From contig JAEYXX010000125.1 of NCBI GenBank assembly GCA_023431055.1, positions 1 through 12,508 on the forward strand: a stretch of DNA of 12,508 bases, given 5' to 3'. A program made the translations under genes and the position numbers. The stretch is from Pseudomonadota bacterium. Lineage in GTDB: Bacteria; Pseudomonadota; Gammaproteobacteria; Pseudomonadales; Pseudomonadaceae. The notes under the pieces were generated by a model, which did not search any database, had not been told where the DNA came from, and saw only the letters and a program-made list of their open reading frames with translations. Of the stretch, positions 1-8,484 are shown piece by piece; within the stretch, counting starts at the first letter, position 1; each line of letters begins with the position of its first letter.

Positions 1-1153
1 TTTCGTTGGGCTCGACGCGGTAGCGGTAGCGCTTCTCGCCGTCTTCCTCGAACTCCGCCTTCAGTTCGGCGATATTGGCGCGGAACCCCACCACCTCGCG
101 CTTGACCAGCACGTTGAGGCCGTCGCCGTTGGACAGCGGCTCATGGGTGACGGCGATCAGGTCGCGTTTGTTCACCTTCTCCACATGGCCGACAGGAAGC
201 CCGGTGAAGGTCGGCGAATCGAAGGCGCCGATATCCACCTTGCGCTCGGTGACGAAGTAGTCGGTGCTGCCGCGATGGAAGGTCTTGTCCGGATCGGGCA
301 CGAAGAAGTGCGCGGTGCGGCCACTGGAGGCGCGGGCCAGGTCCGGGCGGTCTTCGAGAATGGTGTCGAGCTCGCGGCGGTAATGGGCGGTGATGTTCTT
401 CACGTAGGCCACATCCTTGTAGCGGCCCTCGATCTTGAACGAGCGCACGCCGGCCTCGACCAGGGCGCGCAGGTTGGCGCTCTGGTTGTTGTCCTTCATC
501 GACAGCAGGTGTTTCTCGTAGGCGATCACGCCGCCTTGTTCATCCTTGAGGGTGTAGGGCAGGCGGCAGGCCTGCGAGCAGTCGCCGCGGTTGGCGCTGC
601 GCCCGGTCTGCGCGTGGGAGATGTTGCACTGGCCGGAGAAGGCCACGCACAGCGCGCCATGGATGAAGAACTCGATGGCTGCGTCCGTGGCATCGGCAAT
701 CTGGCGGATTTCCTGCAGGTTCAGCTCGCGCGCCAGTACCAGTTGGGAGAAGCCGGCCTGGTCGAGAAACTTGGCCCGCTCAAGGGTACGGATGTCGGTC
801 TGGGTGCTGGCATGCAGCTCGATGGGCGGAATATCCAGCTCCATCACCCCCATGTCCTGCACGATCAGCGCATCGACACCGGCGTCGTAGAGCTGGTGGA
901 TCAGCGTACGAACCTGCTCCAGTTCATCGTCGTGGAAGATGGTGTTGAGCGTGGTGAATACCCGCGCATGGTAGCGCTGGGCGAACTCCACCAGCCTGGC
1001 GATCTCGCTCACCTCGTTGCAGGCGTTGTGCCGCGCGCCGAAGCTCGGGCCGCCAATGTAGATGGCGTCGGCGCCGTGGAGGATGGCCTCGCGAGCGATC
1101 TCGACATCACGCGCAGGGCTGAGCAGTTCCAGGTGGTGTTTGGGCAGGGACAT
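1..1153 (-). CDS. rlhA: 23S rRNA C2501 5-hydroxycytidine synthase RlhA (peptidase U32 family), 3' end cut by window edge
   Basis: RlhA (formerly YdcP) is needed for 5-hydroxylation of C2501 in the peptidyl-transferase centre of 23S rRNA. The frame opens at ATG 1153-1151 ([16 protein letters not shown]) and runs off the left edge after 384 residues; E. coli RlhA has about 653, so roughly 270 C-terminal residues are missing. The U32 hallmarks are clear: LELLSPARD near the start, GADAIYIGG at 28-36, the FFIHGALC block near 162-169, and four cysteines at 169, 176, 192 and 196 (GALC, SGQC, GDCSQAC) of the type thought to bind an Fe-S cluster. SFKIEGRYK follows further on. Wording such as [10 protein letters not shown] and GRSANRGDC fits RlhA rather than the tRNA-hydroxylating paralogue TrhP (YegQ), which is shorter and differs here. 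The ribosome-binding site is weak (AAAGAAACCACC before ATG). A long opposite-strand frame inside it is an antisense artefact. Confidence 0.93.
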   Translation of the reverse strand, partial: MSLPKHHLELLSPARDVEIAREAILHGADAIYIGGPSFGARHNACNEVSEIARLVEFAQRYHARVFTTLNTIFHDDELEQVRTLIHQLYDAGVDALIVQDMGVMELDIPPIELHASTQTDIRTLERAKFLDQAGFSQLVLARELNLQEIRQIADATDAAIEFFIHGALCVAFSGQCNISHAQTGRSANRGDCSQACRLPYTLKDEQGGVIAYEKHLLSMKDNNQSANLRALVEAGVRSFKIEGRYKDVAYVKNITAHYRRELDTILEDRPDLARASSGRTAHFFVPDPDKTFHRGSTDYFVTERKVDIGAFDSPTFTGLPVGHVEKVNKRDLIAVTHEPLSNGDGLNVLVKREVVGFRANIAELKAEFEEDGEKRYRYRVEPNE

Positions 1154-1194
1154 GGTGGTTTCTTTTATCAGGCTGGCACACGGGCAAGGCGCGC

Positions 1195-1223
1195 ATTGTA
1201 CCGGGCTGTGGCCCGCTGGGCAC
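1195..1223 (-). promoter_or_regulatory. Possible rlhA promoter
   Basis: On the minus strand TACAAT (1200-1195) matches the -10 consensus at 5 of 6 positions and lies about 42 bp before the rlhA ATG. The hexamer 17 bp upstream (GTGCCC, 1223-1218) is a poor -35 match. The prediction therefore rests on the -10 element only. Confidence 0.28.
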
Positions 1224-1241
1224 TCGCCAGATGCCGGACGG

Positions 1242-1270
1242 CTGGCAATACGCGCCGATGCAGGTACAGT
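1242..1270 (+). promoter_or_regulatory. Possible promoter for the SEC-C protein gene
   Basis: CTGGCA (1242-1247) and TACAGT (1265-1270) each match the sigma-70 consensus at 4 of 6 positions with a 17-bp spacer. They end 29 bp before the ATG at 1300. This is the only reasonable sigma-70 pair I found on this side of the divergent intergenic region. Confidence 0.3.
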
Positions 1271-1299
1271 ACCGGCCTTTTTCAGGCGGAGGCGTGGCG

Positions 1300-1944
1300 A
1301 TGGACAACAGAGGGTTGGAGAAGCTCGATCAGTGGCTGCTCAAGTACGGCAACGATGACTCGATCCTCTCTGCCAGCGAGCTGGACGGCTTTTTCGCCGC
1401 CATCGTCTCCGCCCCGCGCCAGGTCGCGCCGGCCGTGTGGTACTCGGCGATCTGGGCCGATCAGCCGCCACAATGGCCGAGCGACAAGGATGGCGAACGT
1501 TTCATGAAGCTGGCCGTCGAGCTGATGAGCGAGGCTGCCTACATGCTCGCCGAAGAGCCGGACGACTACGAAGCGATCTTCCTGGCCGACAATAACGGCA
1601 AGGGCGAGAAGCTGATCGTCTCGGAGTGGTGCGCGGGTTACCTGCGCGGCGCTGCAGTGGCCGGCTGGCTCGATGCATCGCTGCCGGAGTCGGTGGCGGC
1701 AGCGCTGAAGCTGATCACCCTGCATGGCGATGAAAGCGGCAGCGCGACGCTCAAGGCCATGTCCGATGCCGAATACGACGCCAGCACGGCGCTGCTCGAA
1801 CCCGCCGCCGTCGAACTTTTCCAGTATTGGCAGGAGAACCTGGACCCGCTGCTGCCGGTGCGCCGCGAGGAGGCTAAAGTCGGGCGTAACGACCCCTGCA
1901 CCTGCGGCAGTGGCAAGAAGTACAAGCAGTGCTGCATGCGCTGA
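1300..1944 (+). CDS. UPF0149 (YecA/YgfB-like) protein with C-terminal SEC-C zinc-binding motif
   Basis: A 214-residue protein, close to the roughly 220 residues of E. coli YecA. The N-terminal 180 residues are the UPF0149 helical domain ([14 protein letters not shown] at 26-39, EWCAGYLRG at 109-117). The last 20 residues are a SEC-C motif, [18 protein letters not shown], with the C-x-C-x8-C-C ligands at 200, 202, 211 and 212. This is the zinc-binding tail that links SecA to SecB and ribosomes, and it is also found on stand-alone proteins. For YecA-type proteins a role around nascent chains or SecA is a family-level idea, not proven here. I chose ATG 1300 over an upstream in-frame ATG at 1231 because AGGCGGAGG lies just before it and because family homology begins there. 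It is divergent from rlhA. Confidence 0.88.
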   Translation: MDNRGLEKLDQWLLKYGNDDSILSASELDGFFAAIVSAPRQVAPAVWYSAIWADQPPQWPSDKDGERFMKLAVELMSEAAYMLAEEPDDYEAIFLADNNGKGEKLIVSEWCAGYLRGAAVAGWLDASLPESVAAALKLITLHGDESGSATLKAMSDAEYDASTALLEPAAVELFQYWQENLDPLLPVRREEAKVGRNDPCTCGSGKKYKQCCMR

Positions 1945-1959
1945 TCGCTTTTCTGCGAA

Positions 1960-1989
1960 AGCCAGCTGAGTTCGCTATCTTAGCTGGCT
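1960..1989 (+). terminator. Hairpin between convergent genes, possible weak bidirectional terminator
   Basis: AGCCAGCTGAG (1960-1970) pairs with CTTAGCTGGCT (1979-1989) through 11 positions, one of them a G-T wobble, with an 8-nt loop. It sits 16 bp after the SEC-C gene stop and 12 bp past the end of the convergent HDOD pseudogene. The U-tract is poor on both strands, so termination may be weak. Confidence 0.5.
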
Positions 1990-2001
1990 GGTCTTGTCCC
2001 C

Positions 2002-2807
2002 TCAGCCGAGCAGTTCGGCAAACGCCTTGTCCGCCTCCAGCACTGCCGGCAGTGCTTCGAACAGCTTGTCCAGATCGACGTCTTCGAACAGGGGGCCTTC
2101 CAGACTCTGCTTGGCCTGCTCGCTGACACCGTCCAGCTCGATGCACTCGGCCACGGTCACCGACTGGGCAACCAGGCGTGCGTAGCGATTGTCACCAGGG
2201 GCCTGGGTTGGGCGAGCCTGATAGGCGATGGCTTGCTGGATCAGCGCTGGCAATTGCCAGCGCCGCGCCGACCTCGGGGTAACCAAAGCCCAGTTGCAAC
2301 GTTTCCTCGGCGGCATGTGCGGCCACCTCGCGTTTCGGGTGACGGTTCAGGCGCCGGGCGAAGTCAGGCGCGCCGGTCTGGATCAGCAGCTCGCCGATGT
2401 TGTGCATCATGCCGCAGGTGAAGGCCGCGTCGGTGTCCAGCTTTAACTGTCTGGCCAGGCAACGCGCGATGCTGGCCACGCGGAAACTGCGAATCCAGAA
2501 AGCCTTGAGATCGAAGCCGGTGTCGACCTTGAATGCGCCGGTCATGGCCGAGGCCAGCACCAGCGTGCGCAGGGTGTTGAAGCCCAGGCGCATGGCCGCA
2601 TCCTCGACGCTTACTGCTTCACGGGTGCCGCGAAAACGCGGTGAGTTGGCCAGACGCAGAACCTTGGCCGCGATCACCGGGTCACGTTCGATATTGCGCG
2701 CCACGCTTTCCAGGCTGGAAGAGGGGTGTCGAACTGTTGAATCAGCTCCTGCGCGACCTTGGGAATGCTCGGCAGGCTTTGCAGTTGAGCAAAGAGACTA
2801 TATCCAT
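2002..2807 (-). pseudogene. HDOD-domain signalling protein, broken by three frame errors
   Basis: HDOD proteins are non-catalytic HD-GYP relatives used in bacterial signalling. Start ATG 2807-2805 has GGAG a few bases upstream, but the reading must change frame three times to follow the family. First, MDIVS joins AQLQSLPSIPKVAQELIQQF only if one base is restored at a T3 run (2791-2793). Second, QFDTP joins SSSLESVARNIERDPV only if one C is restored in a C4 run (plus-strand G 2723-2726). Third, GFGYPEVGAAL joins ARRWQLPALIQQAI only if an 11-bp unit GCGCGGCGCTG (2258-2268) is doubled. With these three corrections 806 bp become 819, exactly 273 codons including stop, i.e. 272 residues, normal for the family. 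The HDOD core (KVLRLANSPRF, LGFNTLRTLVLAS, MMHNIGELL) is well kept, so decay is recent or some of the errors are sequencing artefacts. The longest intact piece runs 2704-2192. Confidence 0.85.
2244..2263. repeat. Perfect 20-bp palindrome at a frameshift point
   Basis: GCGCTGGCAA is followed directly by its exact complement, forming a perfect 20-bp palindrome inside the HDOD pseudogene. It overlaps the surviving 11-bp unit (2258-2268) whose second copy appears to be missing. Such a palindrome can promote slippage during replication. Confidence 0.8.
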
Positions 2808-3005
2808 GGCAACTCCGCTAGAGACGAACGCTGCTGCGGCGCTCGGTGAAATGGCTTTTTCAGCATAGCTGCGCCGATCACAGCCATCGGGACTGCACAG
2901 GGATTTTTTGCCAGAGGTGCCGGCCTGCTGTCGCCATTCACCGAGGCGGCCAGGGCTCAGGTGGGCACGCAGCGGATGTGCGTGATCACCCGCCGCGCCG
3001 GATCC

Positions 3006-4316
3006 TTACAGCTGCGTCGCGAAGCTCTCGACGGCCTTGACCACACGCTGTGCGCCGTCCTGAATTTCCTCGATCACCTGGCCGGCCTGATTCGACAGTT
3101 CAAGGCCCAGCTCGGCCTGGGACTTGCCGCGCTCGATGATGGCCACTGCGCGCTCGGCCAGTTGCTGGTTCTGGCTCACCACCGTGGTGATCTCCTCGGT
3201 GGCGGCACTGGTGCGCGAAGCCAGTTGGCGCACTTCATCGGCCACGACGGCGAAGCCGCGCCCCTGGTCGCCGGCCCGCGCCGCCTCGATGGCTGCGTTC
3301 AGGGCCAGCAGGTTGGTCTGGTCGGCGATGCTGCTGATGTTCTTGACGATGGCACCGATCAGTTGCGACTGCTTGTCCAGCGCCTCGATACCCTGAGCGG
3401 CTTCCTGCATGCGGCCGGCCAGCTCGGTCATGGCCTCGAGCATCTGCTGCACCACCGCGGTACCGTTGCGCGCACTGCTGTCGGTGCCCTTGGAAATCTC
3501 GAAGGCAACGCCTGCAGCTTGCGCGACCGTCTCTTCACGCTGCACCTGCTCGGTGATCACCGTGGCGAACTTGACCACCTTGTACAGTTTGTCATTGGCG
3601 TCGGTGATGGGGTTGTAGGAGGCCTCCAGCCACACCTCGCGGCCCATGCTGTCGACGCGGCGAAAGCGATTGACGACGAATTCGCCACGGCGCAGCTGCT
3701 CCCAGAAGCGCTGGTACTCGGAGCTGTTGTATTCGCTCGGATCACAGAACATGCGGTGATGCTTGCCCTTGATCTGCTGCAGGCTGTAGCCCATGGCATC
3801 GAGAAAACGCTGGTTGGCCGTCAGTACCTCGCCATCGAGGTTGAACTCGATCACCGCCGTGGAACGCTGTAGCGCCTTGATCAGGTTCTCGTGTTCACGC
3901 GACGTTTGGATGGTTCGGGTCGTGTCGCTGGCGTGGATGGAGAAGAAGCGAATGGCGCCGTTGCTGTCCTTGACCGGCTGCACGATGGCGCCCAGCCAGG
4001 CTTCTTCACCCGTGCCGCGCAGAAGATGGATCACCCCTGCCAGATGCTCGCCGCGTTCCAGGGCCTGCCGCATGCGCTTGTGGAAGTCGAGTTGGCTTAC
4101 ATGCTCGGGAATCAGCGTCAGCAGGTGCTTGCCCTGCAGGCGCTCTGCCGTGTAATGCATCTCCTTGAGGAAGTTGGCATTGGCGCGCTCGATACGACCC
4201 AGCGGGTCGAGTATCAGTACCAGCATCTCCTCTTCCAGGCTTTCGCATACTTGCGTCACGGAAGAGAAGTTCTCACGCAATATCTGCAACTCGTGCTTCA
4301 GTCGTCCGTTGAACAT
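3006..4316 (-). CDS. Soluble two-PAS methyl-accepting chemotaxis protein (BdlA/Aer-like)
   Basis: A 436-residue cytoplasmic chemoreceptor. It has two PAS sensor domains (about 30-135 and 150-255; the second carries RFLDAMGYS and the WLEASYNPI block) and then an MCP signalling domain. The highly conserved hairpin tip lies at about 334-368 ([29 protein letters not shown]). It would signal to CheA through CheW; PAS domains in such receptors often hold FAD or haem and sense redox or oxygen, but no cofactor residue can be assigned by eye. There is no transmembrane segment and no C-terminal CheR-binding pentapeptide (it ends ESFATQL). The architecture and size resemble P. aeruginosa BdlA (biofilm dispersion, about 417 aa), but orthology is not established. 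ATG 4316 was chosen over an in-frame ATG at 4454, because the extra 46 residues are unlike the family and would fill the divergent promoter region. It lies upstream of the broken HDOD gene on the same strand, 198 bp away. Confidence 0.87.
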   Translation of the reverse strand: MFNGRLKHELQILRENFSSVTQVCESLEEEMLVLILDPLGRIERANANFLKEMHYTAERLQGKHLLTLIPEHVSQLDFHKRMRQALERGEHLAGVIHLLRGTGEEAWLGAIVQPVKDSNGAIRFFSIHASDTTRTIQTSREHENLIKALQRSTAVIEFNLDGEVLTANQRFLDAMGYSLQQIKGKHHRMFCDPSEYNSSEYQRFWEQLRRGEFVVNRFRRVDSMGREVWLEASYNPITDANDKLYKVVKFATVITEQVQREETVAQAAGVAFEISKGTDSSARNGTAVVQQMLEAMTELAGRMQEAAQGIEALDKQSQLIGAIVKNISSIADQTNLLALNAAIEAARAGDQGRGFAVVADEVRQLASRTSAATEEITTVVSQNQQLAERAVAIIERGKSQAELGLELSNQAGQVIEEIQDGAQRVVKAVESFATQL

Positions 4317-4478
4317 GAGATCTATCCCGCTGAACCGTTGATGTACTTGTTTCGGCTGCAAACGCCTGGAGTTTAGACCAGCTGTACACGCATGCCGGTA
4401 CGCGTCTGCATCGGCTGCGCGTCGTTTTGACGGCGCTTGGGATATGATGCGCACCTCTCGATTCAGCGGCGGTTCAAC

Positions 4479-5222
4479 ATGCCTGGCAATGCGCTCTACA
4501 CCGACCTGTCAGGCTATTACGACCTGATGTGCGCGGACATCGACTATGCCGCGCAAAGCCATTGCGTGCAGCGTGTGCAGCAGTTGTTCGGCAATGGCGG
4601 CAGGCGTCATCTCGACCTGGCCTGCGGTACCGGCCCACATGTGCGTCATTTTCTCGATGCCGGCTATGCCAGCCGCGGCCTGGACATCAACCAGCCAATG
4701 CTCGACCGCGCCGCCCAGCGCTGCCCCGAGGCGCACTTTGCCCTGCAGGACATGTGCGCCTTTGAGGTCGACGAATCGCTGGATCTGATCACCTGCTTTC
4801 TCTACTCCATCCACTACAGCGCCAGCATCGAACGGCTCAAGGCCTGCATCGCCAGCGTGCACGGCGCCCTGGCCGCTGGCGGGGTGTTCTGCTTCAACGC
4901 CGTGGACAAGCGGCGCATCGACAACGCCTTATTCGTCTCTCACAGCGCACGGCATGAGCACGCGCAGTTTCGCTTCAGCTCCGGCTGGTACTACCGGGGG
5001 GAAGGTGAACAGCAGGCGCTGCGTTTGCGTATCGAGCGCAGCGTGGCGGAGCAGACCGAGGTCTGGCACGACGAGCACCCGATGGTGGCGGTGAGCTTTG
5101 CCGAATTGCAAAGCCTGCTGACGCCGTACTTCGAGGTGCAGGTGCTGGAGCACGACTACCAGCGGCTACTGCCCTGGGATGGTCAATCGGGTAATGCACT
5201 GTGGGCCTGCGTCAAGCGCTAG
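4479..5222 (+). CDS. Class I SAM-dependent methyltransferase
   Basis: A 247-residue Rossmann-fold methyltransferase. It shows SAM motif I LDLACGTG (45-52), the acidic end of strand beta-2 in GLDIN (D69), ALQDM (88-92) as the next binding segment, and the motif IV-like strand [11 protein letters not shown] (101-111). The N-terminal [12 protein letters not shown] is typical of small-molecule methyltransferases of the Methyltransf_25 type. The substrate cannot be told. ATG 4479 is preferred over an in-frame ATG at 4437: the family N-terminus starts there, although the ribosome-binding site (GGCGG) is modest. It is divergent from the chemoreceptor and 156 bp upstream of the receptor gene, which has its own Fur-box candidate, so co-regulation is not implied. 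Confidence 0.85.
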   Translation: MPGNALYTDLSGYYDLMCADIDYAAQSHCVQRVQQLFGNGGRRHLDLACGTGPHVRHFLDAGYASRGLDINQPMLDRAAQRCPEAHFALQDMCAFEVDESLDLITCFLYSIHYSASIERLKACIASVHGALAAGGVFCFNAVDKRRIDNALFVSHSARHEHAQFRFSSGWYYRGEGEQQALRLRIERSVAEQTEVWHDEHPMVAVSFAELQSLLTPYFEVQVLEHDYQRLLPWDGQSGNALWACVKR

Positions 5223-5326
5223 GCCGGCCAAGATTGCCGGCATCAGTACCCAGCAAGCACTGATATTTCGCATTTTGCATGCGTCCCGGCAGAGCCTCGA
5301 TGCAGGTAAATAAATACTTCTAAATA

Positions 5327-5345
5327 TTAAATGAAAAGAATTATC
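5327..5345 (+). promoter_or_regulatory. Fur box candidate upstream of the siderophore receptor
   Basis: The 19 bp at 5327-5345 match the Fur consensus at 13 positions, and the last 16 bp (AATGAAAAGAATTATC) match at 13 of 16. It lies in an AT-rich patch that stands out in a GC-rich region, 34 bp before the first receptor ATG, where bound Fe-Fur would block transcription. I could not assign a convincing -35/-10 pair around it. Confidence 0.65.
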
Positions 5346-5378
5346 ATGCGCGCCCGCTAATGAATCGCTAATGACTGG

Positions 5379-7490
5379 ATGCGTGCCGAGATGTTCTTCC
5401 TTTCGCGACTAACCCCCGTTTCGCTGGGCTTTTCCGTTCTACTGACAACCGGCTTTGCCTGCGCTGCACCGGCCAACCTGCCTGAGACGGTGGTCTACGG
5501 CGAGGCCGACGAGGAGGCCGATAGTCCACGGGTCAAGGAAGTCAGCACCGCCACCCGCACGGCTACCCCGGTGCGTGATGTGCCGCAGGCCATCGACGCA
5601 CTGAAGACCAGCAATGTGCTGAACTATGGCACCAATGATCTGGGCAAGGCGCTCAGCGGCCTGCCCAACGTCAACAGCGGGGCGGATACCCGTTTCGACA
5701 GCCTGCGCATCCGTGGCTTCGATGCCAGCAACGACTTCTACCTGGACGGCGTGCGTGACGACAGCCAGTACGTGCGCGACCTGCACAACATCGAGCGTAT
5801 CGAAGTGCTCAAGGGGCCGGCAGCCGTGCTCTACGGGCGTGGCAGCCAGGGCGGTATCGTCAACCGCATCAGCAAGGCGCCCGAAGCCGGGCGCCGCTCC
5901 ACGCTCGAGGCGCAAGGCAGCAGTGAAGACCTGCGCAGCCTGTATGCCGACCTCAGCGCCGACCCCACCGACACCATCAGCCTGCGCCTGAACATGGGCA
6001 ACGAGGACAGCAACAGCTTCCGTGACGGCGTCTCCAGCCATCGCCAACTGTTCGCGCCGTCCATGAGCTGGCAACTGACGCCTGAGCTGAACTGGCTGGT
6101 GCAGTACGAATACAGCCGCTTCGACCGCACCCCGGATCGCGGTATTCCCGGCGTGGGCGGGCGCCCGGCGGACGTCAAGCGCGGCACCACCTATGGCGAT
6201 GACCGCGACTACATTGACGACACCACGCAATCACTGCGCTCCAGGCTTACCTACGAATTGAATGACAACTGGCAACTGCGTCATACCGCCAGCCTGTTCA
6301 AGCTCGACAGCGACTTCGACAACACCTACCTGACCGGCTTCAACGCTGCGACACAGCGAGTGACCCGGCAGCGTTGGCAGCAGGATCTGCGCACCCAGAA
6401 CCTGTTCAACAATCTGGAGGCCGAAGGCACCGTCGACACCTTCGGCTTCGAGCATCGTTTGCTGACCGGTGTGGAAATCGGCAGCCAGCGTCGTGACCCG
6501 AAGCTTTACAGCGCGCTCGCCGTCAACCAGGGCGGCCAGACCGTACCTGCGCTCGATCTGTACGACCCGGATCACAGCCAGAGCCACCGGGGCGCCATGA
6601 CCCTTTCCAGCAACAACCACACCGAAGTCGAAAGCCGTGGCCTCTACGTGCAGGATCAACTGCGCATCAATGACCAATGGCAAGTGCTGGCCGGCCTGCG
6701 TTACGACGAGTTCGAGGTGGCCACCACCAACAAGCTGCGCAACCTCAAGGAAGACCGCAACAGCTACGGCCTCAGCCCCCGCGCCGGTATCGTCTGGACG
6801 CCGCTGCAGCATCACGCCTTCTACGCCTCCTGGAGCAAGACCTTCGCCCCGGTCGGCGGTGGCCTGATCGGCATCACCCCGGGCGCCTCGGGCAATGGCA
6901 ACGAACTCGAGCCCGAACAGACCCGGCAGAAGGAAGTTGGCATCAAGAGCGACTGGCTGGATGAACGCCTGAGCACCACCCTGGCCGTCTACGAGCTGGA
7001 ACTGTACAACCGCCGCACTACTGACCCGAACGACCCGACCCTGACCATCCTCACCGGCCTGCAGCGCTCGCGCGGTATCGAATTGACTGCCACCGGCCGA
7101 CTGGTCGGCAACTGGTACGTGCGTGGCGGCATCGGCCTGCAGGACGCCAGCATCGTCAAGGACAACAATGGCCTGGAAGGCAACCGCGTTAGCAATGTCG
7201 CCAAGCGCAATGGCAGCCTGTTCATCACCTGGAAGCCCGAGCTGGGCTGGTACGCCGAAACCGGCGTGACCTTGGTGGGCGAGCGCTTTGCCGACAACCA
7301 GAACACCACCGTACTGCCTGGCTATGGCGCGTGGGACGCGCTGGCCGGCTACCGCCACAAGGACTGGGACGTGCGCGCGGCGCTGAACAACATCACCGAC
7401 CGCACCTACTACAGCTCCGCCACCAGCGCCGGGCAGATCCGCCTGGGCGAGCCGCGTAACCTGGTGGTCAGCGCCAGCTACTCGTTCTGA
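5379..7490 (+). CDS. TonB-dependent outer-membrane siderophore receptor
   Basis: A 703-residue receptor that would import a ferric siderophore across the outer membrane using TonB-ExbBD energy. A Sec signal peptide (hydrophobic LTPVSLGFSVLLTTGFA) ends at ACA, with cleavage after about residue 29. A TonB box ETVVYGE (36-42) follows. The plug domain spans about 60-170 (PQAIDAL, FDSLRIRGF, FYLDGVRDD, IERIEVLKGPAAVLYG, then GGIVNRISK). The 22-strand barrel fills the rest and ends in the aromatic C-terminus SYSF. There is no FecA-type N-terminal signalling domain and no sigma/anti-sigma pair nearby, so the Fur box is the visible control. The fold is the catecholate/hydroxamate siderophore class (TIGR01783 type); the ligand is unknown. 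A second possible start, ATG 5391, would give a neater signal peptide; neither start has a good ribosome-binding site. No siderophore synthesis genes adjoin. Confidence 0.92.
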   Translation: MRAEMFFLSRLTPVSLGFSVLLTTGFACAAPANLPETVVYGEADEEADSPRVKEVSTATRTATPVRDVPQAIDALKTSNVLNYGTNDLGKALSGLPNVNSGADTRFDSLRIRGFDASNDFYLDGVRDDSQYVRDLHNIERIEVLKGPAAVLYGRGSQGGIVNRISKAPEAGRRSTLEAQGSSEDLRSLYADLSADPTDTISLRLNMGNEDSNSFRDGVSSHRQLFAPSMSWQLTPELNWLVQYEYSRFDRTPDRGIPGVGGRPADVKRGTTYGDDRDYIDDTTQSLRSRLTYELNDNWQLRHTASLFKLDSDFDNTYLTGFNAATQRVTRQRWQQDLRTQNLFNNLEAEGTVDTFGFEHRLLTGVEIGSQRRDPKLYSALAVNQGGQTVPALDLYDPDHSQSHRGAMTLSSNNHTEVESRGLYVQDQLRINDQWQVLAGLRYDEFEVATTNKLRNLKEDRNSYGLSPRAGIVWTPLQHHAFYASWSKTFAPVGGGLIGITPGASGNGNELEPEQTRQKEVGIKSDWLDERLSTTLAVYELELYNRRTTDPNDPTLTILTGLQRSRGIELTATGRLVGNWYVRGGIGLQDASIVKDNNGLEGNRVSNVAKRNGSLFITWKPELGWYAETGVTLVGERFADNQNTTVLPGYGAWDALAGYRHKDWDVRAALNNITDRTYYSSATSAGQIRLGEPRNLVVSASYSF

Positions 7491-7525
7491 CCGGGCCAGA
7501 GCCCCTGTCGTAATGCTTTATCAGC

Positions 7526-7561
7526 GTTGGCGGGCGTTGAACGTCCGCCAACTGCGCTTTT
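7526..7561 (+). terminator. Rho-independent terminator of the siderophore receptor
   Basis: GTTGGCGGGCG (7526-7536) pairs with CGTCCGCCAAC (7542-7552) through 11 pairs, one a wobble, with loop TTGAA. A T4 stretch follows at 7558-7561. It begins 36 bp after the receptor stop codon, between convergent genes. Confidence 0.72.
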
Positions 7562-7643
7562 GCATGCGCGGTGTCGGCTGACCGCCGCAGGTGATGGCGC
7601 TCGGCGTTTCGTGGAGCCCCCACGCCTGGCGTGGAGCATCGCC

Positions 7644-8339
7644 TCAATGCAACGCGCGTGAAGGCAGGCGCTCGTCGACCAATTGCTGAGCCTGCAGGGC
7701 GAGCGTGTCGAGGTGCGCGTCACGCTGTTTTTCTGCCTGTTGCATGGCGCGCTGGCCGTGCTGCTTGAGCAGGTAAGTGTGAATCTGCCTGACCTCGGTG
7801 GAGGCAAACACCGGCGCCAGGTCGGCGACCGCGACCATGCCGCTGGAGCGGTAGTCGCGACTGCTCATCACCACCAGCGCACCTTGAGCGGCCAGCACCT
7901 GCAAGCCCAGGGCCTCGAACAGCGGCACCTTGGCTGCCACGCAGGCCAGCTCCAGGTGCGGACGATGCGCTAGCACGCGCTGCAGCAGTGCGTGGCCGAT
8001 GCCCTTACGGCGGTGTGCGGCATCTACCGCCAGATAGGCGAGGGTGCAGGCGGCAGCATCGTCCGGGCTCGGCAGATACAGGGCAAACCCCAGCACACGG
8101 GCCGGGTCTTCATCGTCCAGCGCCAGTAGCAACTGCACGGGGCCTTCGGCCTCGCCGTTCATGGTCTGCAGGTGCAGATGCAGCTCATAGCCGATCACGT
8201 ACTGGTACAGCTGATACAGCGGATTGCTCGGCAGCAGCGGTACCGCGCTGACATCGGCGAAGTAGTCCACCACCATCTGCTGCACCTGGCTTTTCAGGGA
8301 CTCGGGCGGCGGGCTGCTGAGATGGGCAAGGGTGAACAT
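7644..8339 (-). CDS. GNAT-family N-acetyltransferase
   Basis: A 231-residue protein with a GNAT core at about 68-160. Strand beta-4 plus motif A read LAYLAVDAAHRRKGIGHALL (100-119), containing the acetyl-CoA pyrophosphate-binding R/Q-x-x-G-x-G/A signature as RRKGIG. The family would transfer acetyl from acetyl-CoA to an amine; the substrate is unknown. About 65 N-terminal residues and a charged helical tail from about 180 (HGQRAMQQAEKQRDAHLD) flank the core, so it is longer than a minimal GNAT. ATG 8339 is preferred to an in-frame ATG at 8450, since the extra 37 residues are low-complexity and lie in the divergent intergenic region. It converges with the siderophore receptor. Confidence 0.85.
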   Translation of the reverse strand: MFTLAHLSSPPPESLKSQVQQMVVDYFADVSAVPLLPSNPLYQLYQYVIGYELHLHLQTMNGEAEGPVQLLLALDDEDPARVLGFALYLPSPDDAAACTLAYLAVDAAHRRKGIGHALLQRVLAHRPHLELACVAAKVPLFEALGLQVLAAQGALVVMSSRDYRSSGMVAVADLAPVFASTEVRQIHTYLLKQHGQRAMQQAEKQRDAHLDTLALQAQQLVDERLPSRALH

Positions 8340-8375
8340 CGGTATAGGGTCCGCTGGAGAATGCGTGGGCCGTGG

Positions 8376-8381
8376 ATTGTA
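8376..8381 (-). promoter_or_regulatory. Possible -10 element of the GNAT gene
   Basis: TACAAT on the minus strand matches the -10 consensus at 5 of 6 positions, 36 bp before the GNAT start codon. No good -35 hexamer lies 16-18 bp upstream, so this is a weak prediction. Confidence 0.25.
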
Positions 8382-8484
8382 ACCCGCGGGCAGCGTTGTT
8401 CGACCTCGAGCCATCTGTTGCCTCTGGCCGTTGGGCGCCTCGGGTAACATGGCGGCGCAGCGAACTCAGGCCCAGAAGAACCTT

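Noticed and set aside
143..1507. Long plus-strand open frame across rlhA
   Set aside because: It is antisense to the well-conserved rlhA and its peptide is an Ala/Gly/Val-rich mirror of high-GC codons with no family resemblance.
2961..3872. 303-codon plus-strand frame over the chemoreceptor
   Set aside because: It is antisense to a chemoreceptor with unmistakable motifs; its peptide is a leucine-rich complement artefact.
4427..4448. TTGACG and TATGAT as a promoter for the methyltransferase
   Set aside because: Both hexamers are good but only 10 bp lie between them, far short of the 16-18 bp required.
5223..5241. GCCGGC hairpin after the methyltransferase as a terminator
   Set aside because: The stem is only 6 bp and no T-run follows, so terminator function is not supported.
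5391..5480. Lipoprotein signal (FAC) in the siderophore receptor
   Set aside because: The residues before the cysteine (G-F-A) do not fit the lipobox, and a normal ACA cleavage site and an outer-membrane barrel explain the N-terminus.
5439..7358. Two long minus-strand frames (5439-6230, 6231-7358) inside the siderophore receptor
   Set aside because: Both are antisense to a complete receptor gene, and such frames are expected in high-GC DNA.
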